Assembly (NCBI GenBank): GCA_017471365.1
Contig: JAFUUC010000021.1
Span: 1-43,663, forward strand
Source of the DNA: a bacterium
GTDB taxonomy: Bacteria > Cyanobacteriota > Vampirovibrionia > Gastranaerophilales > Gastranaerophilaceae
Length of the DNA stretch: 43,663 bases
Direction of reading: 5' to 3'
Shown piece after piece: positions 15,949 through 24,593 of this stretch. Both the position numbers and the translations under genes were made by a program. The notes under the pieces were generated by a model. It was not told the DNA's origin. It saw only the letters and a program-made list of their open reading frames with translations, and ran no database searches. Every line of letters begins with the position of its first letter. The first letter of the stretch is position 1.

Positions 15949-17740
15949 ATTGCATTTCATAAAGGTGTTTATAAGCACCTTCTGGAATTTGGATTAATTG
16001 TTCATGAGTTCCGAGTTCAACCAGATTTCCGTCATTAATAACAGCAATTCTATTTGCGTTATTAATAGTTGAAAGTCTATGTGCAATTACAAAAACCGTT
16101 TTATTTTGCATAAGGTTGTTTAATGCCTTTTGAACAATAGCTTCGGATTCATTATCGAGTGCTGAGGTAGCTTCATCTAAAATTACAATAGGAGCATCTT
16201 TAATCATTGCTCTTGCAATTGCAACTCTTTGTCTTTGCCCTCCTGATAAAGAAGCACCTCTTTCTCCAACGTAGGTGTTTATTCCGTTTTCAAGATGATT
16301 TATAAATTCATCAAGATGTGCCAGTTTTATTACTCGTTCTAAGTCAGCATCATTCGCATTCTGATTGCCCATAAGAATATTTTCTTTAATAGTACCTGAG
16401 AATAGGTAATTATCCTGAAAAACAAACGAAATGTTGCTCCTCAATGAATTTATATCGAATTCTCTTATATCAATTCCATCAATTTTTATCGCACCATATT
16501 GAACATCGTAAAAACGAGGCAGCAAGTTTACTATAGTACTTTTACCGCCTCCAGAGTTTCCAACAAGAGCAATAGTTTCACCTTTATCAATATGCAGATT
16601 AAAATTATTTAACACAGGAGTATTTTGTTCATATTCAAAAGTAACACCCTCATAATCAATACCGGAATTTAATCTATCAAGTTTTATTGCATTATTTTTA
16701 TTTATAATTTGCGGTTCAAGATCGAAAAGTTCAAATACTCTGCTCATTGCAACAAAAGTCGTTTGCAAATCAGTCAAAGTTCGTCCAAGATCTTTTACAG
16801 GCTTATATAAAAGTAATAATGATGTTATAAATGAAGCAAAACTCCCAGCAGTCATTTGCTCGCTTATAATTAAGTGGTTCCCGTAAAACATTACAATAGC
16901 GATACCTATTGAACAAATAAAATACATTATTGGCGACATCCAACCAACTCTTTTTGTTAATGAAATTGTTAAATCAAATTGCGTTTTAATTTGATTTTCA
17001 AATTTTTCATTTTGAAGTTGCTGCAAATTATATGCATTAACAATTTTGTTACCGGCAAAGGTCTCGTTAAAATTAGTGGTCATATCACCGCCAACAATCA
17101 TATTAGCGTTAGATACTTTTTTAATTTTTTTTCTAATAAAAACAACCGGTGTAATAGCAATTGCCATAATTGTAATGCCTATAAATGCAAGTTTCCACGA
17201 GTTATAAAGTAGTACTGTTACCAGTCCTAATATTCCACATCCTGTCATTACTATTGTTTTAAATGTGTTTATTATATTTTTGGAGGCTGTTTCAGGGTCG
17301 GTAAAGAATCTTGTAAGCACTATTCCTGAAGAATTTACATCGTAAAATTTAGGATCAAGTGATGTTAGCTTTTTAAATAATTCAACTTTTAGTGAATTTG
17401 CAATTTTGTTTCCTGTCCAATCAGTCAAATAATTATTCAAATATTTTAAAATCCCTTGTGTAACTGCAAAAAGGACTATACCAAAAGGGATTACAAGAGC
17501 CAAAGTATTTTGTTCCACTGACAACCCGAAGAAATTAAATGTTCTTCCATTGATTACGCAATCCATATACGGTTTCAGGGCATAAGCTACGACACCATCT
17601 AAAAGTCCCAGTGGTACTGCTATAATTAGATTTAAAATAATTCTACCAATATGTGGCTTTATAAATGGAAAAATTTTACTAACCAAATATTTGTACTCAA
17701 AAGCATTTTTTGATGATGTTTTAGTTAACTTGTAATCCAT
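15908..17740 (-). CDS. MsbA-like ABC exporter (fused membrane and ATPase domains)
   Basis: A 610-residue half-transporter working as a homodimer in the inner membrane. Six helices occupy the N-terminal 330 residues. The ATPase has Walker A GNSGGGKST, Q-loop FVFQDNYLF, signature LSGGQRQRVAIARA, Walker B IVILDEATSALD and His in VIAHRLST. MsbA-like lipid A or lipid export is the closest guess; a peptide or drug exporter is possible. I choose the ATG at 17740 because GGAGA lies 9 nt before it; an in-frame GTG 9 nt upstream would leave no room for that site. Confidence 0.88.
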   Translation of the reverse strand: MDYKLTKTSSKNAFEYKYLVSKIFPFIKPHIGRIILNLIIAVPLGLLDGVVAYALKPYMDCVINGRTFNFFGLSVEQNTLALVIPFGIVLFAVTQGILKYLNNYLTDWTGNKIANSLKVELFKKLTSLDPKFYDVNSSGIVLTRFFTDPETASKNIINTFKTIVMTGCGILGLVTVLLYNSWKLAFIGITIMAIAITPVVFIRKKIKKVSNANMIVGGDMTTNFNETFAGNKIVNAYNLQQLQNEKFENQIKTQFDLTISLTKRVGWMSPIMYFICSIGIAIVMFYGNHLIISEQMTAGSFASFITSLLLLYKPVKDLGRTLTDLQTTFVAMSRVFELFDLEPQIINKNNAIKLDRLNSGIDYEGVTFEYEQNTPVLNNFNLHIDKGETIALVGNSGGGKSTIVNLLPRFYDVQYGAIKIDGIDIREFDINSLRSNISFVFQDNYLFSGTIKENILMGNQNANDADLERVIKLAHLDEFINHLENGINTYVGERGASLSGGQRQRVAIARAMIKDAPIVILDEATSALDNESEAIVQKALNNLMQNKTVFVIAHRLSTINNANRIAVINDGNLVELGTHEQLIQIPEGAYKHLYEMQFKNQMENDSLEAV

Positions 17741-17853
17741 AATGTACACTCTCCAGTCTATGGCACTGATTATTGCACAAATTAAGATATTTTACAAATA
17801 AAAAACTGTTATTTTAATATTATCGTGTTACAATATTAAGAAAGCGGAGTCAT

Positions 17854-18768
17854 ATGATGAAAAAATACTTTATTTTACTAATAACTATCGCATTTATATC
17901 CTCTTGTTGTGCTTTTGCTGCAACGAAGTATAAAGTTAATACTTCGGGAGTTGTAAAAACAGGTGGAAATGTAATTTCATCCCCTTCAAATGCAGTGAAT
18001 CAAAATTTTTATAATAATTATTCAGCACAAAGTTATGTATCTTCAAATATTGTTAATGCAAACCCTGTTGGAACAGTGGAAATTGTTATGGATTTTTCCG
18101 GCAGTATGGCAAATTGGATAGGGGTAGCAAAACGCAGTATGTTATCAATTGTTGCACAAATTTCACCTTCTACCAACTTAGGTTTTAGGGTTTTCGGGCA
18201 TGACAATTATGGTCACAATCCGTCGAATGTAGCTAATGTAGGAGAAGTTCAACAGATTGTTAAAAACGGTAAAAAACTTAAAGTTATAACTCAGGCAAGT
18301 CCTATAGGTTCAACGACAGGAGTCTGTGCTGCGACTCAGCAAGTAGCACCGATTGCACCGGCGAATGCTGCTTCTATAATTTCAGGTATGAACACCGTAA
18401 ATTTAGGCGGAGCGACTCCTTTGGTTTATGCACTTGAAAGAACTGTAAATAGCGATTTTGCGGGACTTGATAATGTTTCCCCTAAAAAAATTGTTTTGAT
18501 AACAGATGGGGGAGAAAATTGTGGGGGAGATCCTTGTGAATTTGCAAAACGGCTTATGCAAAAAAGATCAGATGTCCATATAGACGTAGTATTGGTATCT
18601 TCATCTTCAAAAGCCTTGAGTTGTCTTGCTTCAACAACTGGTGGACACTTTTATAATATAAATAATCTTGCCGATTTCTCAAATACAATGACACAGTCTA
18701 TTCAGTCTCAACCTACGGTTGCACCTATTCAAGTGCCAGAACAAAATTATGAATTTATAAAGGACTAG
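17854..18768 (+). CDS. Secreted von Willebrand factor A (VWA) domain protein
   Basis: A 304-residue exported protein. Residues 1-23 form a signal peptide; either cleavage after AFA or a lipobox-like ISSC would fit, so it may be a lipoprotein. The VWA domain has the metal-ion site DFSGSM (near residue 77), a central Thr in GGATPL, and ITDGGENCGGDPCEF. Such domains bind proteins in a Mg-dependent way. It is convergent with the TonB-like gene, sharing a 4-nt CTAG in which both stop codons lie. Position suggests a role with the neighbouring envelope operon. GGAG precedes the tandem ATGATG; either ATG may be used. Confidence 0.85.
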   Translation: MMKKYFILLITIAFISSCCAFAATKYKVNTSGVVKTGGNVISSPSNAVNQNFYNNYSAQSYVSSNIVNANPVGTVEIVMDFSGSMANWIGVAKRSMLSIVAQISPSTNLGFRVFGHDNYGHNPSNVANVGEVQQIVKNGKKLKVITQASPIGSTTGVCAATQQVAPIAPANAASIISGMNTVNLGGATPLVYALERTVNSDFAGLDNVSPKKIVLITDGGENCGGDPCEFAKRLMQKRSDVHIDVVLVSSSSKALSCLASTTGGHFYNINNLADFSNTMTQSIQSQPTVAPIQVPEQNYEFIKD

Positions 18769-19910
18769 TTTAATTTTATTTCAAAATTCCCATTATAAAA
18801 TCTTACATTTAAACGTAGGGTTTCGTTGTTGTATGCTTTAGGTGGCGGGTTGTAACTTGGGGTGGACATCATTGCCTTGTATACGGCATCATTGAGAGTT
18901 ATATTAGAAGATTGTTTCGCAAATGTTCGATTTGTTAATTGACCATTATTGTTAACTTTAAACGTGATTGCACAATCCCCGTCACCTACCACGCTTGCAA
19001 AATCGATTTTCTTACCAATAACATTCCTTAATGAAACTTTGTAGTTTGCAAGTTCTTGCTTTGCAGCGGCAGCATTTAAAGCATTCGTTGCTTGAGAAGT
19101 TGTTGCAGGTTGAGGAGCAGAAGGTAAAACAGAAGTATTTGAAGATATTGGTTTCGTTGTTATATTGGTTGTTATTTGCGTTGTTTGTTTAGGAATTATT
19201 GTTGGACTTGCTGTTTGAACAGGATTTTTTGTAATATTTGAAATAGTATTTGTATTTTGTTTTGGTGTTACAAGTTGTGGAGTATTAACTTTGACAGGCT
19301 GGTTACTTTTTGCATTCTCAGGTGTTGTGGTATTTACGGATGTTGTTTTGACTTGTACTTGTTTTGCCTGAGTTTGTTGTGGTTTTGAGGTTATAGTTTT
19401 GCTTTGATTCGCTGCGGGAGCATCGTGTACATAAACGATTTGAGGTTGAATAATGACCTTTGGTTCAGAGGGCTGTATCTGGGCTTGCGTTTTATTCTGA
19501 ATCTGAGATTCTTCCTGTAAAACAGGGGCTGGGTGATTGTCAAGTTCAATTCCTATTGTCGTGTTATCCCAAAAACTATCTATAGGTGGAATATTTTTAT
19601 TTATTTTTTCAGGTTTTGAACCATCTTTAGCAACTTCTGTTTTAGGGTTTCCGATAAAAAATATTATAACAAAAGATAAAATCAGACAAAAAATAAATAT
19701 ACAAAAGGATAATGGGTTAATACCTTCGGTCTTTTTCTTTTTCGGCGGTTGTAATTTCGGAATATTATGAGTTTGCTTAATTTCTTGTTGTGTTTTTGTT
19801 TTTTGTTCAGGTTCTTCTTTTTTTATGACAATTTGAAAAATATCATTTCCGCAATCACAATAGTCAGGTTTTATCTCATATTCAGTTCCACATTCGCTGC
19901 ATTTATACAT
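18765..19910 (-). CDS. Zinc-ribbon, membrane-anchored protein with TonB-like C-terminus
   Basis: A 381-residue protein with an unusual order of parts. A cytoplasmic zinc ribbon comes first (Cys4, Cys7, Cys18, Cys20), then one membrane helix (about 66-87), then a long Gln/Thr/Pro/Lys-rich linker (90-280). The last 90 residues are a TonB-C-like domain (YKVSLRNVIG, GDCAITFKVNNNGQL). It would reach from the cytoplasm across the periplasm. It is the last gene of the operon, its ATG overlapping the previous stop as TAATG, which indicates translational coupling. I cannot name a specific partner receptor, and the assignment of the last domain is by pattern only. Confidence 0.72.
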   Translation of the reverse strand: MYKCSECGTEYEIKPDYCDCGNDIFQIVIKKEEPEQKTKTQQEIKQTHNIPKLQPPKKKKTEGINPLSFCIFIFCLILSFVIIFFIGNPKTEVAKDGSKPEKINKNIPPIDSFWDNTTIGIELDNHPAPVLQEESQIQNKTQAQIQPSEPKVIIQPQIVYVHDAPAANQSKTITSKPQQTQAKQVQVKTTSVNTTTPENAKSNQPVKVNTPQLVTPKQNTNTISNITKNPVQTASPTIIPKQTTQITTNITTKPISSNTSVLPSAPQPATTSQATNALNAAAAKQELANYKVSLRNVIGKKIDFASVVGDGDCAITFKVNNNGQLTNRTFAKQSSNITLNDAVYKAMMSTPSYNPPPKAYNNETLRLNVRFYNGNFEIKLN

Positions 19911-20821
19911 TATTTTTTAATCCTTTCAGTATCATTAAAATCTTGGGGGGTACTAAGTTTTGTATTTGCTGCAATTTTCCATCCACCAACAACAATAGTT
20001 GAAGTTCGGTTTGAGCCAGATGGAAAATTCAGAATGGAGCGTCCTTGGTAACTTCTGATTACCGGAGCCATATATTGAATTGCATAAGGTGTATATTTCG
20101 ATGTGTCAGACCAAGTTTGAACATTGGTAATTTTCCCGAATTTGTCCACGTTAAAGGTGAAACGGAAAATAGTCCCCGATGGTACTGCCGGAAGTTTTAC
20201 ATCCTGCATAATTTTATTTTGTAAATCAGAACGCCATTTGTTCCAGGCAATTTCTTCCTCTTGTGCAGTTAAAATTTTTACTGGTTGAGTCTTGGTTGTT
20301 TGAAAAGTTCCCGAATTGATTATCTTTTGAGTTGTTGTTTGTGGTGCAACTTTTGTTTGCTGCTGAATTGGTTTATCCTGTATGGTGGTTTGTGAAACAT
20401 TATTTTGAACAGTCCGTTTAGCAATTTCTTTAACATCAATTCCGTAATCTGTCTGCGTTGTTTTTGGTACAGAAGTTGTTTTTGTCGTTTTAACCTGTTG
20501 TTGTGGTTGAACTTTAGTTGATTGAGTTTCTACTTTTACTGTTGGTGTCGATTCTTTATAAACGTGTATAATTTTCGGAGCGAGTTCAGTTGTTTGAGTC
20601 TGCACCTGTGTAACACTGGTTTCAAGCGGCTGAGGCTGAATTTGAACCGGTCTTGACGGTAAAGTTTTTTGTTCGACAGTAACTTCTTTTTGCGGAGTAA
20701 TTTGATAATCGGAATTGTAAACCAATACTGACTTATGCATTTGAGGTTTCATCACACAAATGCACGAAGTCACTATAATCGTTATTAAAATTAATATTGG
20801 TAAAAATATCTTGTATATCAT
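19910..20821 (-). CDS. TonB-like envelope-spanning protein
   Basis: A 303-residue protein with an N-terminal membrane helix (about 5-25, KIFLPILILITIIV), a Gln/Thr/Lys-rich linker and a C-terminal TonB-C-like domain (WNKWRSDLQNKIM, FRFTFNVDKFGKI). It resembles the next gene's product, without the zinc ribbon. Just after the helix it has ICVMKPQMHK, also found in the small membrane protein at 24112-24378 (ICVTKPVMHK). I start it at the ATG at 20821, which overlaps the upstream stop as TAATG. The longer frame to 20857 would run into the upstream gene. Confidence 0.7.
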   Translation of the reverse strand: MIYKIFLPILILITIIVTSCICVMKPQMHKSVLVYNSDYQITPQKEVTVEQKTLPSRPVQIQPQPLETSVTQVQTQTTELAPKIIHVYKESTPTVKVETQSTKVQPQQQVKTTKTTSVPKTTQTDYGIDVKEIAKRTVQNNVSQTTIQDKPIQQQTKVAPQTTTQKIINSGTFQTTKTQPVKILTAQEEEIAWNKWRSDLQNKIMQDVKLPAVPSGTIFRFTFNVDKFGKITNVQTWSDTSKYTPYAIQYMAPVIRSYQGRSILNFPSGSNRTSTIVVGGWKIAANTKLSTPQDFNDTERIKK

Positions 20822-22419
20822 TAGTCTCTGTCTATTTTGGAAATTAATTCTTCGCAAGCAAAAGATTCAAATCGGGTTTGACTGAGCATGTAAGTTTCGG
20901 CAATAAGTAATGCTGTCGGTACCAAAGCCGCAACCGCACTCAAAAGCATACCACTTAAATCCTGACCGATTTCTTGCATAAAATACGAAACGTTCATCGA
21001 AAATTCAATAATAACGATTGCGACAGCAATTATAAAAGATCGCCTCATCTCAGAATCAATTTTTTTGACACCTTCAAGTCCGTAAATTTCTACACCGTGT
21101 TGAATGTAATTGCTAAATCCATCTTGTTTTAAAACATTTGAAGCTTGTATTTTTTTGTTAGATAAAAAGCCGTTTACAAATGAGAAAAATGCAAAAATAA
21201 TCAAAAATGTCGCTAAAACAAGAAAAATAGGACTAAATCTTAAACCGGAAATCCTTATCCAACCAGCGGCTTCCGGAAAACAAGAAGCCAAAGTGTTTGA
21301 AACACCATAAGCCAAAAATGGTGCCGTTAATATCCCAAGAAGAATTTCACCTACAGATTTTATTTGTAATGTAAATAATTTATCTTTAATATTATTTATT
21401 TTAGTTGTACTTAAAGTATTCACAAATCTTTCGATCCATAATTGGTATTCTTTTATAACGTGTTCAAAATCTTTGCGATATTCATATACATCAAGCTCTT
21501 TACGAGTTTCAAGGTTTGTATTTTTGAAATATCCGCAAGCAAGTGCAAGTGTCAAAGCTGTACCCACAAAAAATAGCGAAACAAACACCGCAAATAAAGG
21601 AAACGCCTTTGGTGTTAAATAATAAAGAACATTGATAATATAAATTGCAATATAGAAAAGGAAAGAAAGCATTATCATGAATTTTTCAGCTATTCGTGTC
21701 GTTGTTGTATCTTCTCCAATTTTATTTTGCAAATAAAGAAACACACCTTGTTTTAAAACAAGACCTACACCAAATATAACTGCCGCATAAACAAATATAA
21801 GTTTCATATTTGTAGGCATTTGAATTACGCTGCCAGCATCACTTAGAGGCAAGCCGGTAAGATAATTAGATACACCGAAAGCACAAACCAATGAAGCTAA
21901 AAACATTGCTATATGCAAAAATATCCCTGCTTTTGAGTTCATCGAAATTTTATGTTTCAGCAAATTAATTTGAGCGGCAATTTCATTTATAGTTGCGACA
22001 CGTGCTTCTTCGATTTCGTTTTTCCTTTTTTCAATTTTTATTCTTGCCGCAGCATTAACATCATTCCCATATATTGCACGTATATCTTCTTCTGTCATGT
22101 TTTCTTCAAACAGGGTTGCATTTGATGCATTACCAAGAACTTTTATTGTAATAAATTCATCCGAACCTTCTATCATAATTTTGCAAACTTTATCAATTTC
22201 AAGACTTGCTGGTAGTGGTTTTCCCTTAAATAGAAAACGTTTATTACCAAATTGATTCAATAAAACACAACGATTAGTTTTGCTGTCATATTGAACAGCA
22301 AGCATAAAATTGAAATCTACGTTAACTTTAAAATCGAATCCGTCTTTTGAACTGATATTAATCAATTCTTTGTCTGCAAATGTTTTTTCGTTATTTTTTG
22401 AACTAATAGTAAAAGCCAT
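20821..22419 (-). CDS. Eight-helix membrane protein of unknown family
   Basis: A 532-residue protein I cannot assign. Residues 1-105 are soluble and beta-rich (NRCVLLNQFGNKRF, KVCKIMIEGSDEFITIKVLG), possibly an FHA-like domain. Residues 110-160 are a charged helix. Eight membrane helices follow, four at about 165-300 and four at about 355-510, separated by a cytoplasm-like helical segment (KELDVYEYRKDFEHVI). This 4+4 pattern could be an internal duplication. Position beside VirB10-like and TonB-like proteins suggests the inner-membrane core of an envelope complex, possibly an energising channel; that is inference. AAAGGAG precedes the ATG. Confidence 0.75.
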   Translation of the reverse strand: MAFTISSKNNEKTFADKELINISSKDGFDFKVNVDFNFMLAVQYDSKTNRCVLLNQFGNKRFLFKGKPLPASLEIDKVCKIMIEGSDEFITIKVLGNASNATLFEENMTEEDIRAIYGNDVNAAARIKIEKRKNEIEEARVATINEIAAQINLLKHKISMNSKAGIFLHIAMFLASLVCAFGVSNYLTGLPLSDAGSVIQMPTNMKLIFVYAAVIFGVGLVLKQGVFLYLQNKIGEDTTTTRIAEKFMIMLSFLFYIAIYIINVLYYLTPKAFPLFAVFVSLFFVGTALTLALACGYFKNTNLETRKELDVYEYRKDFEHVIKEYQLWIERFVNTLSTTKINNIKDKLFTLQIKSVGEILLGILTAPFLAYGVSNTLASCFPEAAGWIRISGLRFSPIFLVLATFLIIFAFFSFVNGFLSNKKIQASNVLKQDGFSNYIQHGVEIYGLEGVKKIDSEMRRSFIIAVAIVIIEFSMNVSYFMQEIGQDLSGMLLSAVAALVPTALLIAETYMLSQTRFESFACEELISKIDRD

Positions 22420-22431
22420 TATTTTCTCCTT

Positions 22432-23076
22432 TTATCGTCCTATTGCCTTTAAAAATCTTCGGTTAGCCTTATCCGCACCAACTTTATTTGCTATTATAAG
22501 TTTTGTTTCTCCTAAAACCGGATTTAATTTAGTTTTAACAATATCCAATTTTTCCGGTGATGCATAAATAAACATCATAGCAAGCTCCGGAATGTATTGT
22601 TTTACTTTTTCAATATTTTTAGGTAATGTTTGCCAGTTAATTTGTTTTGAGATGTCTCCCTCATTAACCAAATCGCCAACAACTACAACCGAAGGAACAT
22701 AACCCTCTTTCTTCATTGTCAAAGCATGGTCTAAAGCTTTTTTTATCCCCTCACCATACGAACTTGCTTCCGTGTCTTTGGAAAATTCTTCAAAAACTTT
22801 TGAAATATTTGAACTATCTGCCGCAGAACCCTCGTAAATTAAATAAGAACTTGAAGATGATTTAATTATTTTTACCTCATCTTCTGGATCCAAGACAGCA
22901 CATAAAGATTTAATGTACTTTACTTCTTGTAAGTTTTCCGATGGTTTTATAACAAATATTACCGCGGACTTATGAAAATCATCAAGTTTAATATTTTTGC
23001 CAAAAACGAACAATAACTTGCCTACAAGAGCAGTAACTAAAATTAATAATCCAATAATAACAAGTCTTTTGTTCAT
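22432..23076 (-). CDS. Membrane-anchored VWA-like protein
   Basis: A 214-residue protein with one N-terminal membrane helix (RLVIIGLLILVTALVGKLLF) followed by a soluble domain with alternating strands and helices. FVIKPSEN, SYGEGIKKALDHALTMKK and VVVVGDLVNEGD sit where a VWA domain has its metal-site loops, but the DxSxS motif is incomplete, so metal binding is doubtful. I start it at ATG 23076, which has AAGGTGAAA just upstream and lies 7 nt after the VirB10-like stop; the longer frame overlaps that gene. It is the second VWA-like protein of the locus. Confidence 0.65.
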   Translation of the reverse strand: MNKRLVIIGLLILVTALVGKLLFVFGKNIKLDDFHKSAVIFVIKPSENLQEVKYIKSLCAVLDPEDEVKIIKSSSSSYLIYEGSAADSSNISKVFEEFSKDTEASSYGEGIKKALDHALTMKKEGYVPSVVVVGDLVNEGDISKQINWQTLPKNIEKVKQYIPELAMMFIYASPEKLDIVKTKLNPVLGETKLIIANKVGADKANRRFLKAIGR

Positions 23077-23083
23077 TTTCACC

Positions 23084-24115
23084 TTAATAACTAATTGTAA
23101 CATTCAACGGCTGAGTTAATGTCAACTCTAATTCCGTAAAAGAAGGGATTTCCGCATCGATTCCTCTTTCGGCGGTTGTACCGATCAAAGCACTACCTGC
23201 ACCAATTCCTGCTCCAATTGCGGCAGTTGAACCTACATTCCCAGATCCAATTGCTCCAATTAACAGTCCTGCCAAAGCTCCAATTGCCGCCCCGGCAACT
23301 ACACTGCCGGCTGATCTTGCGATTTTACCTTCATTCGTTACCGTAAAATCAATTTCTTCGGTTGAAATATTATAAACTTTATTTTCCGGTGTAACGAGCT
23401 GGTTAAAGTCTATTACAACCCTTCCGTTTCTTGAACCGTAGCTTGCAGGACGAGCCTTAATCAAAGTCCCATATACAACACTTCCTTGTGGTGCAATAAC
23501 ATGACCATTATAAGTCCAATTTTTTGTCAAAACAGCAGTAATACGATCACCTTTTGCTGCTGTTGCGGTATTTATAGGATTTTGTAAGTATGTTGCAATT
23601 TTTGAACCTTCAGAAACTTGTGCAACATAACCTTGTAATGAATTACCCTGATTGTAGATATTTGTTGTTGTTTGATTATACACTACAGGTTTTGGATCCT
23701 CAAAAGTATAACGATTTGTGTTCGCAACAGGGTTAAGAGTGTTTTGAGCCAAATTGTCATATACTCCTATAATATTTTGATTTAAAGATTGTTCGGTAAC
23801 AATTCCCGCTTTTTTTATACTTTTTAGTATTTTTTTGTTTAACTTTTTATTCGTGTTTGAACTGTAGTAATAAAATAGGTTACTACCGCTTTGTTGTAAA
23901 ATTACAATGGCATATTCCGAACTGTCATTTGAATTTATTCCGTAATAAGGGTTTTGTTTTTGAATTTTAAAATTCTGGTCGGAATATGATGAAACTATAA
24001 GAGGTTGAATTGCTGTAGTTGTTGTATTTTTCAAGTAGTACAATTCACTAAAAGCAAAACAAGCATTTGTTGATATATAAAACAGTGTAATTATTAAAGA
24101 TATTATCTTTTTCAT
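23084..24115 (-). CDS. VirB10/TrbI-like exported protein with glycine zipper
   Basis: A 343-residue protein. A signal peptide covers residues 1-21 (ISTNACFA). The central part (about 165-260) resembles the TrbI/VirB10 beta-barrel domain of type IV secretion: KGDRITAVLTKNW, GSVVYGTL, NGRVVIDFNQLVTPENKV. A glycine-zipper membrane segment follows (270-315, AGAAIGALAGLLIGAIG). VirB10 links inner and outer membranes, but no VirB4, VirB8, VirB9 or coupling ATPase is present, so this is not a standard type IV system. Its ATG overlaps the preceding gene's stop as ATGA. Confidence 0.75.
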   Translation of the reverse strand: MKKIISLIITLFYISTNACFAFSELYYLKNTTTTAIQPLIVSSYSDQNFKIQKQNPYYGINSNDSSEYAIVILQQSGSNLFYYYSSNTNKKLNKKILKSIKKAGIVTEQSLNQNIIGVYDNLAQNTLNPVANTNRYTFEDPKPVVYNQTTTNIYNQGNSLQGYVAQVSEGSKIATYLQNPINTATAAKGDRITAVLTKNWTYNGHVIAPQGSVVYGTLIKARPASYGSRNGRVVIDFNQLVTPENKVYNISTEEIDFTVTNEGKIARSAGSVVAGAAIGALAGLLIGAIGSGNVGSTAAIGAGIGAGSALIGTTAERGIDAEIPSFTELELTLTQPLNVTISY

Positions 24116-24378
24116 TTTTGAACTTTGTCCTCCAAGACCGTTGTTGTAGTTTGTTTTGTTGTAGTCACTGATCCATCAGTATTAATTTTTATAAGATATT
24201 CAATAATATTTATAGAAAAAGGCTTGTGCATAACCGGCTTTGTAACACAAATACCAATTGTTGAACAAACAAAAATTATCGCAAAAACAAATCCGACAAT
24301 TTTGAGGTCAAATTTTGTAAATTTAAGTACTAATAAAACTGCCAAAATTACTATTAATACAACAATTGCAAAAACCAT
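24112..24378 (-). CDS. Small two-helix membrane protein, first gene of the envelope operon
   Basis: An 88-residue protein with two hydrophobic segments (about 2-20 and 27-47) and a Thr-rich polar tail. After the second segment it has ICVTKPVMHK, nearly the same as in the TonB-like protein at 19910-20821, so the two may share an ancestor or an assembly contact. AAAGGA lies 9 nt before the ATG. It is the first of six genes that are overlapping or nearly so. The family is not recognised. Confidence 0.65.
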   Translation of the reverse strand: MVFAIVVLIVILAVLLVLKFTKFDLKIVGFVFAIIFVCSTIGICVTKPVMHKPFSINIIEYLIKINTDGSVTTTKQTTTTVLEDKVQK

Positions 24379-24524
24379 ATTAGAGATCCTTTCCCCTAAA
24401 AAAAATTATACATATAAAAGGTTTGAAAATAAAATAATTGTAACAATTGTTAAAATCTAAAATATATGAAAGGATTATATGTGCTGGTTTCAATTGTTAC
24501 CATTGAAGTAATTAATTAGAAATA

Positions 24525-24553
24525 TTGATATTTTTATAAAAAGGTTGTATAAT
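24525..24553 (+). promoter_or_regulatory. Sigma-70 promoter of the dicarboxylate symporter gene
   Basis: TTGATA, exactly 17 nt, then a perfect TATAAT. The predicted start site near 24560 gives a leader of about 35 nt containing AGAGGA before the ATG at 24594. It is the best classical promoter in the window. Confidence 0.75.
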
Positions 24554-24593
24554 AAACGAGTTATATAACAGGTAGTTTAGAGGAAAAATAAAT

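Noticed and set aside
23084-24115. A complete type IV secretion system around the VirB10-like gene
   Set aside because: No VirB4, VirB11, VirB8, VirB9 or VirD4-type gene lies nearby, so the similarity is limited to one domain.
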